Shown here piece after piece: positions 31,667 through 39,055 of a stretch of DNA of 45,330 nt. Numbering within the stretch: the stretch's first letter is position 1; each line of letters starts with the position of its first letter. This stretch comes from Microcaldota archaeon. Lineage in GTDB: Archaea; Micrarchaeota; Micrarchaeia; Anstonellales; Anstonellaceae. The translations under genes and the position numbers were made by a program. Where the stretch lies: positions 1 to 45,330 of the forward strand of contig JAGVWK010000031.1 of the NCBI GenBank assembly GCA_018304295.1, in the 5' to 3' direction. Under the pieces are notes generated by a model that saw only the letters and a list, made by a program, of their open reading frames with translations, had not been told where the DNA came from and did no database searches.

Positions 31667-33097
31667 ATGATGATTCCTAAAATAAGCGGGCTGGAGCTGA
31701 AAAAGGGCGCGGGAGTGTACGCCGAATTCAAGAAAAATGCAAAGGTGTATGCGGCGGTATTGTTTTTTGCGCTTGCGCTTTTGCTTTTCCTTTCAGTGTT
31801 GCGCAACAGCCTTTTTGGGGATATTGACGAGGAAAAGAAAATATGGTTTGAGCTGTCTTTTTTGCTTCTTGCTGCAATAATGGCTGAAATGCTTGTGAAT
31901 TACCTTAAGCAGCCGGTAGTGATGGTGCTGCTCATTGTTGGGGTCGTGATTTCGCCTTCCGCAAGCGGGATTATTTATGGGATTGTTGCAGGCGTGCTGG
32001 ATTTTCTTTTGGCAGCAGCGGGAATTGTGTTTTTTATGCCTGCGGATGCGCCGCATCTTGTGCAATCCGGCGGGCTTATTGAAATTTTTGCAAAGCTAGG
32101 GGCGATTTTGCTGCTGTTTAAAATAGGGCTGCACTGTGAAACAAAGAAAATTTTCAACGTCAAGAACCTCGTGATTGCGCTCCTTGGAGTTGTGGTGCCT
32201 TTTGCAGGAGGGTATTATTTCGCTGTTGCAGGGGGGCACTCTTTTTACTATGCGCTTTTTTTGGGCGCCGCGCTCACTGCAACAAGCGTAGGGGTTACCG
32301 TTGCGGTCCTTGAGGAGCTAAAATTGCTGCAAACGCAAATGGCGCAGGCGCTTTTGGGGGCTGCGGTTATTGATGACATACTTGCGCTCCTTGTGCTTTC
32401 CTTTGTGCAAAACATTCCTGCAGGCGGGATTGGGGAAGGGGTGTTTTTGCAGATTGGGTCGCTTGTGGCAACTACGCTGATATTTGTAGTGGGTGGAATA
32501 CTTCTTGGCAGGTTTGTTGTGACTGTGTATTTTGATCCGATTGTGGGAACTGAGAAAATGCCCAAAAGAGGCTTTCTTGCAATGCTTATGTACCTTCTTT
32601 TCTACGCGTACGTGGCGGAGTTTATCGGGCTTTCCGCAATAGTGGGGGCGTTCATTGCGGGCATTACAATGAACTACAGCCACAAAACCGAGAGGCTCCT
32701 TGACATGTTTTATCCCCTTGAGGCGCTATTTACGCCGGTATTTTTCATTTCACTCGGGCTGCTTGTGGACGTGAATGCGCTTGTGGAAAACATTGTGCCC
32801 ATATTCATAGTCACGCTGCTTGCGATTGCGACAAAAATTGTCGGGTGTGGCGTTGGGGCGGTCCTGAGCGGAAGCAATGTGAAAGAGGGAATTGCGATTG
32901 GAGCGGGAATGGTGCCGCGCGGCGAGATTGCACTTATTATAGGCTTGTACGGGCTTACCGCGCTCACTCCTGAAGGCGTTCCGGTGCTTGGGCCAAGCGA
33001 ATATGCGGTGATTGCATCCATGGCTTTCATTACAACCATTATTGCGCCGCCGCTCATACAGATGACGGCAGGAAAAAATGCTGCAGCCGTGCAATAG
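31667..33097 (+). CDS. CPA2-family cation:proton antiporter
   Basis: A 476-residue integral membrane transporter of the Na+(K+)/H+ CPA2 group, with about 13 hydrophobic helices. Recognisable are GAALTATSVGVTVAVLEELK and AAVIDDILALLVLSF (the Asp-Asp ion site), and the conserved ending GAGMVPRGEIALIIGLYGL. It should exchange Na+ or K+ for protons and so hold internal pH. No TrkA-type regulatory domain follows. An ATATAAGG box lies about 26 nt upstream of the ATG. It has an N-terminal extension of about 40 residues with a helix before the usual core. Confidence 0.9.
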   Translation: MMIPKISGLELKKGAGVYAEFKKNAKVYAAVLFFALALLLFLSVLRNSLFGDIDEEKKIWFELSFLLLAAIMAEMLVNYLKQPVVMVLLIVGVVISPSASGIIYGIVAGVLDFLLAAAGIVFFMPADAPHLVQSGGLIEIFAKLGAILLLFKIGLHCETKKIFNVKNLVIALLGVVVPFAGGYYFAVAGGHSFYYALFLGAALTATSVGVTVAVLEELKLLQTQMAQALLGAAVIDDILALLVLSFVQNIPAGGIGEGVFLQIGSLVATTLIFVVGGILLGRFVVTVYFDPIVGTEKMPKRGFLAMLMYLLFYAYVAEFIGLSAIVGAFIAGITMNYSHKTERLLDMFYPLEALFTPVFFISLGLLVDVNALVENIVPIFIVTLLAIATKIVGCGVGAVLSGSNVKEGIAIGAGMVPRGEIALIIGLYGLTALTPEGVPVLGPSEYAVIASMAFITTIIAPPLIQMTAGKNAAAVQ

Positions 33098-33159
33098 GTA
33101 TGCGTAACCATTTGTTATAGGCTGCATTTATTTATTTTCCAGCATCAAAGCGCAAAAGA

Positions 33160-34341
33160 ATGTCGTATAAGGAAATAATCTCAGTGCCGGGCATAAAGCC
33201 CGTGCTTTTCACGCTGTTTATGGTGAGCTTTGGCTTTGGGGTAATACTTCCAATGCTCCCTTTTTACGCGCTATCGCTTGGGGCAACGCCTTTTGAGCTT
33301 GGGATGCTCACTGCCGTTTTTGCGTTCATGAGCCTTGTTTTCTCCCCGATTATGGGAAGGCTTGCGGACCGCTTTGGAAGGCGGGTGATACTGCTTGTTG
33401 GCACGTGCGGCTTTGCGGTTTCCTACCTGCTTTTTGCGTTCACGGATTCTCTTGCAATGGCGTTTGCCGCGCGTGCGGTTGAGGGCATTGCGGCAGCCGC
33501 GATGTTCCCTGCGTGCATTTCGCTTATCTCTGATTTCACAACGGAAATGCAAAGGGGAAAGGCAATGGGGCTTGTGAGCATGGCGTTTTCAGTTGGGTTC
33601 ATTGCAGGGCCTGCATTTGGCGGGCTTGCATCCTCCTTTGCGGTAAAGGACGCGTTTTTGCTTTCGGCGTTTTTTGCAGCCTGCAACTTTGCGTCCATTG
33701 CGCTGCACATAAAAGAGCCGAAGGAAAAGGCTGAAAGCAAGGACATTGCAACGCAGGAAATCGGGCTTCTTTCACACATCAAATCCCCGCTTCTTTTTCT
33801 TTTCCTCTCAAGCTTCATGGTTGCATTCATGATAGGGGGCATTGATGCCGCCCTTGCGCTTTATACAGGGGAGCAGATGGGCTTTTCCTCAACGCAAATA
33901 GGCATTGTTTTCACGTATATAGGGATACTCATAATGGCAATGCAGCTTGCAACCGGCAGCCTTGTGAACAAATACGGTGAGATAAGGCTGATAAAATGGG
34001 GGCTTTTGCTTTCCGGCGCTGGCTTTTTCCTGCTCATGTTCTCGCAAAGCTGGCTGCTTCTGATGCTTGCGCTGGCGGTATTTGTGTGCGGCAACGCGCT
34101 TGTGTTTCCCTCGGTTACGTCGCTTATCACAAAGAAAGTGCACGGAAAAAGGGGTGCGGTGCTTGGGCTTGTTTCCTCCTTTAACTCCCTTGGGCAGATG
34201 CTTGGGCCACTTGTTGGCGGGCTTTTGTACGGGATAAGCCATCAGCTTGCGTTTCTTGGGATGGCGATTATTATATGGGCTTATTGGATATTATTTTCGC
34301 TATTTGGGGCGAAAAAGGCTGAAGAGAAAAGGGAAGTTTAG
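33160..34341 (+). CDS. MFS transporter, drug-efflux type
   Basis: A 393-residue 12-helix major facilitator. Motif A is clear between helices 2 and 3: GRLADRFGRR near residues 67-76. The pattern FGFGVILPMLPFYALSLGA in helix 1 and the GPAFGGL motif in helix 5 fit the TetA/Bcr-like proton-coupled efflux group. Substrate is unknown. It lies 62 bp after the antiporter, in the same direction, and ends 4 bp into the convergent Pro-rich gene. Nothing suggests a defect. Confidence 0.88.
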   Translation: MSYKEIISVPGIKPVLFTLFMVSFGFGVILPMLPFYALSLGATPFELGMLTAVFAFMSLVFSPIMGRLADRFGRRVILLVGTCGFAVSYLLFAFTDSLAMAFAARAVEGIAAAAMFPACISLISDFTTEMQRGKAMGLVSMAFSVGFIAGPAFGGLASSFAVKDAFLLSAFFAACNFASIALHIKEPKEKAESKDIATQEIGLLSHIKSPLLFLFLSSFMVAFMIGGIDAALALYTGEQMGFSSTQIGIVFTYIGILIMAMQLATGSLVNKYGEIRLIKWGLLLSGAGFFLLMFSQSWLLLMLALAVFVCGNALVFPSVTSLITKKVHGKRGAVLGLVSSFNSLGQMLGPLVGGLLYGISHQLAFLGMAIIIWAYWILFSLFGAKKAEEKREV

Positions 34342-35789
34342 GATGCAATCGCAAGGCACAAATCCATCAGAGCCAGCAGCCTGCGCCGTTTTTTATTGTT
34401 TAGGTTGGGGTGCGCCTGCAAAAATGCAAGCAGTTTTTTGTAAAGCGACAGGTAGCGGGCTTTTTGTGCAGGCAGGCGCCCGTTTTTATCCGGGCGCAGT
34501 TGGCCGTGCCAATATGCATCGCGCGCGGCAGGCTTGCCTGAACCGGCAAAAGGATTAAACCCGCCTTTTGAATCGCTCAAAATGCCGTCAAAATCAAAGC
34601 CAAGTGTTATGCATGTTTCCCTTGCGCGCCTTTCTGCGTCCCTTGCACGTTTTTCTTCTGCTTTCCTTCCCGATTTTGCACTGCTTTTTGTAGCCGGTGG
34701 TTGTCCGCCGCTTTTTGGCAGGCTGCCGGCATGGTTGCCCCCTGCCGAATCTTCATTTGCAAAAGTGTTTCCCTCTTTTGCAGCATTCCCATTTGAGTTG
34801 GCATGATGGAAGTTTGGCAACGCAGTAGGAGGAGATTGGGCTTCGTAACGCTTGGGTGCCTGCTTGTTTTTTGCAAAACTGGCGCCATCAGGCTCATAAT
34901 CGGCACGCGGAGCGGGCTTGCCGCCAAAAAAGGGCGGCGCAAGGGACCATTGGAAATCAGTGGCATTGGAGTCAGTTTTTTTGCCGCTTGCAGGTTTTTT
35001 GTAAAAGCCCGCAGAATGCCTTGCGGATTCGCTGCCAATGGGAACTATCCTGCCAGGCGCTGGCGCAAAGAAGCGCGCGGGCGCATTTGCTTGCGGATTG
35101 GAAGGGATTTCTTGCGGCGGTTTGTGCCTGCTTGCTCCGCCAGGGGATGCTTGGACGGGCTTAAGAAAATCCGGGGCATAAAGCACTACGATGGATTTTC
35201 CGGCGTTTGGGGAAACCGGCAGATGGGATGGCGCTGGTTGGAAGGCATCGGCAGCATAAAGGGCTGCGTTGGCGGTTGCAGCAGGGCCAACTGCGTTGTT
35301 GGCATGCAAAAAAGCCGGGCTTTCGGGCTTTTCTGCAGCAGGTGCCTGCGCGGAATCTTTTTGCGGCGGCTGGGAAGAAACAATCTCGTGCAAAATAATT
35401 GCATATTTTTGGGGCATATCGCCTGCAACAGGCAACGGGAGCATTGCGTTTTCCAATGGGTTCTGTCGTGTTTGCTCTTGCGGTGCCACTGCAGGCGCGT
35501 TTGGAACCGGCACGATTGCCATCTGCAGGCTTTGTTGGGCGCCGGGTTTTGCTGCAGGCTGCTCTTTGGTGGCTGCGCCTGAAGCAGGGATTTCAGTTTT
35601 TGGCTGGGGGGACCGCAAATCCAGCTTCATGAAATCCAAAAACGTGCCTGAATTCCTGCCGCATGCTGAGCAGTTGCCGCCAGCGCAGCCAATGCATCCT
35701 CCCGAACCTTGCGGCTGCAGCCTAGCGAAAAACCCGGCCTGCTGTCTGCGCGTAGAAGACGGGACCGGGGTTGCTATTACTTCGGGCAT
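34338..35789 (-). CDS. Pro/Ala-rich protein with N-terminal Cys cluster, unknown function
   Basis: A 483-residue protein of low complexity. Residues 31-46 hold a Gly/Cys cluster, SGGCIGCAGGNCSACG, a possible metal or Fe-S site. Residues 60-370 are rich in Pro, Ala, Gln and Ser and probably disordered, with short repeated hydrophobic islands (AIVPVPNAP, YAIILHEIV, SIVVLYAPDFL) about 50-60 residues apart. The C-terminal 110 residues are Lys/Arg-rich and likely folded (RARETCITLGFDFDGILSDS, then RYLSLYKKLLAFLQAHPNLN). No signal peptide is seen. It is the second gene of an operon with the 129-residue Cys-motif protein, behind a tandem DtxR-type operator. No known family recognised. Confidence 0.7.
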   Translation of the reverse strand: MPEVIATPVPSSTRRQQAGFFARLQPQGSGGCIGCAGGNCSACGRNSGTFLDFMKLDLRSPQPKTEIPASGAATKEQPAAKPGAQQSLQMAIVPVPNAPAVAPQEQTRQNPLENAMLPLPVAGDMPQKYAIILHEIVSSQPPQKDSAQAPAAEKPESPAFLHANNAVGPAATANAALYAADAFQPAPSHLPVSPNAGKSIVVLYAPDFLKPVQASPGGASRHKPPQEIPSNPQANAPARFFAPAPGRIVPIGSESARHSAGFYKKPASGKKTDSNATDFQWSLAPPFFGGKPAPRADYEPDGASFAKNKQAPKRYEAQSPPTALPNFHHANSNGNAAKEGNTFANEDSAGGNHAGSLPKSGGQPPATKSSAKSGRKAEEKRARDAERRARETCITLGFDFDGILSDSKGGFNPFAGSGKPAARDAYWHGQLRPDKNGRLPAQKARYLSLYKKLLAFLQAHPNLNNKKRRRLLALMDLCLAIAS

Positions 35790-35809
35790 TCAAAGACCTA
35801 AGGTTGTTA

Positions 35810-36199
35810 TCACTTGTATCTTTCGTATATTTGCGTAAATGCATCGTTTGCATGCGCAGAGAGAACGGTTGCAACTATTCCGGGGAGTTCCGGGTGCACG
35901 CCCTTGTCTTCCAAAACGATTCCCCGGGCTGCCAAAAGTATCTGTGTGAAATTTTTTTGCAGTTCCGGACAAGAGGCGCTTGCGCCTTCAGCATTGAGAC
36001 TGAGGCAGAGGATGGAAAAATCCCTCATCATTCCCACAAGGCCTTTTTCGCCAGTTGCAGGATTACCCTCTATTTTATGCTTAAGATAGGGAGGCAGCCC
36101 AGCAAGCTTGAGCGTAACGCCGCAGCCAAGCCTGCAGGTAGAGCACCCTGCCTGTGCGTTTGCTGCGCTTGCTGCGCTTGCTGCAAAAGATATTCCCAT
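35810..36199 (-). CDS. Cys-motif protein, 129 residues, unknown function
   Basis: First gene of the operon controlled by the DtxR-type operators. The N-terminus MGISFAASAASAANAQA is Ala/Ser-rich and weakly signal- or leader-like without a basic start; it is followed by GCSTCRLGCG (residues 18-27), a CxxCxxxC cluster. The rest is helical with two more Cys (ILCLSL, ASCPEL). The downstream partner also opens with a Gly/Cys cluster. Iron binding, a leader-plus-core peptide or an Fe-S scaffold are all possible; none is shown. It stops 20 bp before the Pro-rich gene. Confidence 0.7.
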   Translation of the reverse strand: MGISFAASAASAANAQAGCSTCRLGCGVTLKLAGLPPYLKHKIEGNPATGEKGLVGMMRDFSILCLSLNAEGASASCPELQKNFTQILLAARGIVLEDKGVHPELPGIVATVLSAHANDAFTQIYERYK

Positions 36200-36216
36200 C
36201 TTTACACCACATTATG

Positions 36217-36246
36217 TTAGGTTAGCCTAATTTAGGTGTGCCTAAA
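36217..36246. promoter_or_regulatory. Two tandem DtxR/IdeR-type operators
   Basis: TTAGGTTAGCCTAA (36217-36230) and TTTAGGTGTGCCTAAA (36231-36246) are both TTAGG-N4-CCTAA, centres 15 bp apart. This is the known recognition pattern of DtxR/IdeR regulators and archaeal relatives. The sites lie between the divergent starts of the Cys-motif operon (36199) and the regulator (36291). For the operon they cover the expected TATA region; for the regulator they lie just upstream of its TATA box (about 36259-36267). Metal-dependent repression of the operon and self-control are the likely result. Confidence 0.85.
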
Positions 36247-36290
36247 AATAATGCCGAGAATTTATAAGGCTTGCTGGCTGAATGTGTGCA

Positions 36291-36770
36291 ATGAGAAAGA
36301 AGTTCAACCTTGCAGAGGAGGAATACCTCAAGGCAGTGCTTGCGCTTTCTGGCAAAAATAAGGCTGTGAGGACAAAGGATGTTGCAAATGCCCTTGGGCT
36401 TGCCCCCGCCTCCGCAACCCAGATGCTTGAGAAGATGGCAAAAAAGAGGCTGCTGCGCCATTCGCCCTACAAGGGGGTGGAGCTTACGCAAAAGGGCAGG
36501 GAGGATGCGGAGGCAGTTCTTCGCCGCTACCAGCTCTTGGAGCGATTTTTCATTGAATACCTCAGGATAAGCCCAAGCGAGGCTGCGCATCAGGCCTGCC
36601 TTATGGAACATTTCATTTCAAAGGAGACACAGAGGCGCATTTGCCAGATTATGAAGCACCCGGAAAAGAGCATGGGAAACAAGCCCATGCCAAAATGCAG
36701 GCTGGAGAAGGACTGTGATTCATGCATGGAGAAATTCCCTGCGCCCAAGGCGGGCAGGCTTCTTCTTTAG
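36291..36770 (+). CDS. DtxR/IdeR-family iron-dependent transcription regulator
   Basis: A 159-residue metalloregulator. The winged HTH is RTKDVANALGLAPASATQML (27-46) followed by the wing. Primary metal-site residues of DtxR match: Cys103, Glu106, His107 in ACLMEH. A Cys there favours iron over manganese. Ancillary-site residues Glu84 and His100 are also present, while the usual His79 is Tyr80. The C-terminus has an extra cluster CRLEKDCDSC and no SH3 domain. ATG 36291 fits a leaderless mRNA from the TATA box at about 36259-36267; ATG 36282 is an alternative. It is divergent from the Cys-motif operon across two perfect operators. Confidence 0.9.
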   Translation: MRKKFNLAEEEYLKAVLALSGKNKAVRTKDVANALGLAPASATQMLEKMAKKRLLRHSPYKGVELTQKGREDAEAVLRRYQLLERFFIEYLRISPSEAAHQACLMEHFISKETQRRICQIMKHPEKSMGNKPMPKCRLEKDCDSCMEKFPAPKAGRLLL

Positions 36771-36778
36771 GCGGCGTT

Positions 36779-36796
36779 TTACCCGAAAGTGGGTAA
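36779..36796. promoter_or_regulatory. 18-bp inverted repeat upstream of the riboflavin operon
   Basis: TTACCCGAAAGTGGGTAA has perfect 6-bp arms around a 6-bp centre. It lies 6 bp upstream of the TATA box ATATATAA (36803-36810) of ribB, a place suited to an activator. Archaeal riboflavin genes are often controlled by RbkR; whether this is such a site is not known. It could also be the terminator of the regulator gene, which stops at 36770. Confidence 0.5.
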
Positions 36797-36840
36797 GATG
36801 CAATATATAACTAAAATGAAGACTTTTTGACGGTGTTTTT

Positions 36841-37503
36841 TTGGCTGGAGCAGGCAGTGGAAGCGCAAACCTTGCGCAGGCGGTCGCATCCCTGAGAAAG
36901 GGAAGGCCGGTGGTTGTGTTTGATTCCGCAAAGCGCGAGCGCGAGGCGGACATAATGGTGCATGCAAGGTTTGCAAGCGCGCAGAAGCTTATGATGCTGC
37001 GAAAAGATGCGGGAGGGCTTGTGTGCCTTGCAACTAGCGCAAAAGTCGCGCAGGAGATGGGATTACCGTTTTTGTCTGACGCGTACCAGAAGGCGGGGCT
37101 TGCAAGGCTTTTGTATGCAAGGACAAAATACGGGGACAAGCCTGCGTTTTCAATTTCAGTTAACCATGCGGGCACTTATACAGGGATTACAGACAACGAC
37201 CGCTCCCTTAGCGCGCGGGAGTTTGCAAGGGTTGCAGGGATGGGAAGTTGGAAGGGAAAGGAATTTCAAAAAAACTTTCGCGCACCCGGGCATTTGCAGC
37301 TTCTTATCGGAAAGAGCCTGCAAGAGAGAAAGGGGCACACCGAGCTTGGGGTGCATTTGTGCAGCCTTGCGGGCCTTCCGCCCGCAATACTCATGTGCGA
37401 AATGCTTGGGAAAGGGAATGCGCTTTCAAGGGAAAAGGCAATCGCATATGCGAAAAAGAAAGGGCTTGCTTTCATAGAGGGAAAGGAAATAATGGGTGAG
37501 TGA
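36841..37503 (+). CDS. ribB: 3,4-dihydroxy-2-butanone 4-phosphate synthase
   Basis: Makes the four-carbon precursor of the riboflavin xylene ring from ribulose 5-phosphate. It is the archaeal stand-alone form, 220 residues. Motifs: FDSAKREREADIM (acidic metal/substrate loop), RKDAGGLVCLAT, AGTYTGITDNDRS, and RAPGH with KGHTE. No ATG or GTG is available in frame at the 5' end, so the start is probably TTG 36841, 5 nt after GGTG. TATA box ATATATAA at 36803-36810. It is the first of five tightly packed riboflavin genes; the stop TGA abuts the ATG of ribC. Confidence 0.93.
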   Translation: MAGAGSGSANLAQAVASLRKGRPVVVFDSAKREREADIMVHARFASAQKLMMLRKDAGGLVCLATSAKVAQEMGLPFLSDAYQKAGLARLLYARTKYGDKPAFSISVNHAGTYTGITDNDRSLSAREFARVAGMGSWKGKEFQKNFRAPGHLQLLIGKSLQERKGHTELGVHLCSLAGLPPAILMCEMLGKGNALSREKAIAYAKKKGLAFIEGKEIMGE

Positions 37504-38022
37504 ATGGAAAAATTAAGGGGCGGAAAAATAAAAGTCGGGCTTGCGGACACCACTTTTGCGCGCGCTGACATGGCAGCATATGCGATGGATGAGATACGGA
37601 AGAAATTCCCGAAAATGAAAGTGGAATTTGTGAGAAGGACGGTGCCTGGCATAAAGGATTTGCCAGTGGAATGCAAGCTTTTGTATGAGCAAGACAAGTG
37701 CGACATTGTGATGGCGTTTGGGATGGCAGGGAAGGAACAGGTGGACAAGATGTGCACGCACGAGGCGTCGCTTGGGATACAGATGACAAAGCTCATGCTC
37801 GGGAAACACATAATAGAGGTATTTGTGCACGAGGATGAGGGTAAAGATGAGGCTGACCTGCTTTCCATTTTTGAGGACAGGAGCAGAAAGCACGCAATAA
37901 ATGCAATTCTCATTGCAACAAACCAGCAGGAGCTTGTGAAAATGGCGGGCAAAGGGCTTAGGCAGGGAAAGCAGCACGCCGGGGCAATAGGGGCGGCAGG
38001 AAAAACAGGGGTGCAAAAATGA
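37504..38022 (+). CDS. ribC: Archaeal riboflavin synthase
   Basis: Joins two molecules of 6,7-dimethyl-8-ribityllumazine to riboflavin. The 172-residue protein belongs to the archaeal RibC family, related to lumazine synthase and unrelated to bacterial RibE. Typical stretches: KVGLADTTFARADMAAYAM, RRTVPGIKDLPVECK, AFGMAGKEQVDK and CTHEASLGIQMT. The last 25 residues are Gly/Lys/Ala-rich. It follows ribB with no gap and overlaps ribH by 4 bp (ATGA), so the three are translationally coupled. Confidence 0.93.
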   Translation: MEKLRGGKIKVGLADTTFARADMAAYAMDEIRKKFPKMKVEFVRRTVPGIKDLPVECKLLYEQDKCDIVMAFGMAGKEQVDKMCTHEASLGIQMTKLMLGKHIIEVFVHEDEGKDEADLLSIFEDRSRKHAINAILIATNQQELVKMAGKGLRQGKQHAGAIGAAGKTGVQK

Positions 38023-38417
38023 AAATGGCAATAATATCCTCGGAATTCAACATGGAGATTGCGGACGTTATGCGCAGCTCTGCAAAAGCTGCTGCAAGGA
38101 AATTAAAAACGAAAATTTCGTGCGAATATGTTGTGCCGGGCGTGTGCGACATCCCTTTTGCGCTCCAGAAGGCGCTCAAAAGAAAAAACGTGCAGGCTGC
38201 TGTGGTCCTTGGAGCGGTCGTGAAGGGCGAGACTGGGCATGACAGGCTTATAGCGGAAGTTGCGGCGCACAAGTGCATAGGGCTTTCGCTCCGGTATGAA
38301 AAGCCCGTGGGCTTTGGGATAATTGGGCCTGGCGCAAGCTGGGCAAAGGCAAAAAAAAGGGCTTGGGAATACGGGCAGCGGGCTGTTGAAGCTGCGGTTA
38401 GGATGTGCAAAATTTGA
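38019..38417 (+). CDS. ribH: 6,7-dimethyl-8-ribityllumazine synthase
   Basis: Condenses the RibB product with the pyrimidine from RibD to give lumazine. Length (132 residues) and motifs fit archaeal RibH: SEFNMEIADVM, YVVPGVCDIPFALQKAL, VLGAVVKGETGHD with the catalytic His, and PVGFGIIG. It probably forms the usual pentamer or 60-mer. It overlaps the end of ribC and is followed after 13 bp by ribA. Confidence 0.94.
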   Translation: MKMAIISSEFNMEIADVMRSSAKAAARKLKTKISCEYVVPGVCDIPFALQKALKRKNVQAAVVLGAVVKGETGHDRLIAEVAAHKCIGLSLRYEKPVGFGIIGPGASWAKAKKRAWEYGQRAVEAAVRMCKI

Positions 38418-38430
38418 AAGGGGAATTAAA

Positions 38431-39048
38431 GTGGAAAAGAAAAAATCGGATGGGCAGCACGCAATTTCCGTAAGGAAGGTTGCGCAGGCGAATTTTCCCT
38501 CAAGGCATGGCACATTCAAAATAGTTGCGTTTGTTTCAAATGACGGCAAGGAGCACGTTGCGCTTGTGAAGGATGGGGCAAGGGAGAAGCCGCCCCTTGT
38601 AAGGCTGCACAGCGAATGCCTTACAGGGGACGCGCTGGGCTCAAAGAGATGCGATTGTGGAAGGCAGTTGCAAAGCGCGCTTGGCATGATTGCAAAAAAC
38701 GGCTCCGGTGCGCTTCTTTATTTGAGCCAGGAGGGAAGGGGCATCGGGCTTGCGAACAAAATACGCGCCTATGCGCTGCAGGATAAAGGAAGGGACACCG
38801 TGCAGGCAAATATTGAGCTTGGATTTGGCGCGGACGAGCGGGATTTTGCGTTTGCAGCGTGCATGCTGCGCAGGCTTGGGTTTGAAAAAATCAGGCTCAT
38901 TACAAACAATCCGCAGAAAGTGCGCGCGCTGGAGGAAAACGGCATAGAAGTAGTGCAGAGGGTTGCGCACAAGGCATTTCGCACAAGGGAGAATGCAAAA
39001 TACCTTAGGACAAAAAAGGAAAAGATGGGGCATTTGCTTGACGTTTAG
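38431..39048 (+). CDS. ribA: GTP cyclohydrolase II (bacterial type)
   Basis: Opens GTP to the first pyrimidine of riboflavin synthesis. The 205-residue protein has the zinc site CLTGDALGSKRCDCG, the LHSEC strand before it, and YLSQEGRGIGLANKI. GTG 38431 is the likely start: it follows AAAGGGGAA, and upstream sequence overlaps ribH. Most archaea use the unrelated GTP cyclohydrolase III (ArfA) and ArfB for this step, so this bacterial-type enzyme next to archaeal RibC is notable and suggests transfer. ribD follows after 7 bp. Confidence 0.92.
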   Translation: MEKKKSDGQHAISVRKVAQANFPSRHGTFKIVAFVSNDGKEHVALVKDGAREKPPLVRLHSECLTGDALGSKRCDCGRQLQSALGMIAKNGSGALLYLSQEGRGIGLANKIRAYALQDKGRDTVQANIELGFGADERDFAFAACMLRRLGFEKIRLITNNPQKVRALEENGIEVVQRVAHKAFRTRENAKYLRTKKEKMGHLLDV

Positions 39049-39055
39049 TGGTCGC

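Noticed and set aside
36779-36840. FMN riboswitch before the riboflavin genes
   Set aside because: Only about 70 bp are free and they hold a simple inverted repeat and a TATA box; the conserved multi-helix FMN element is absent.
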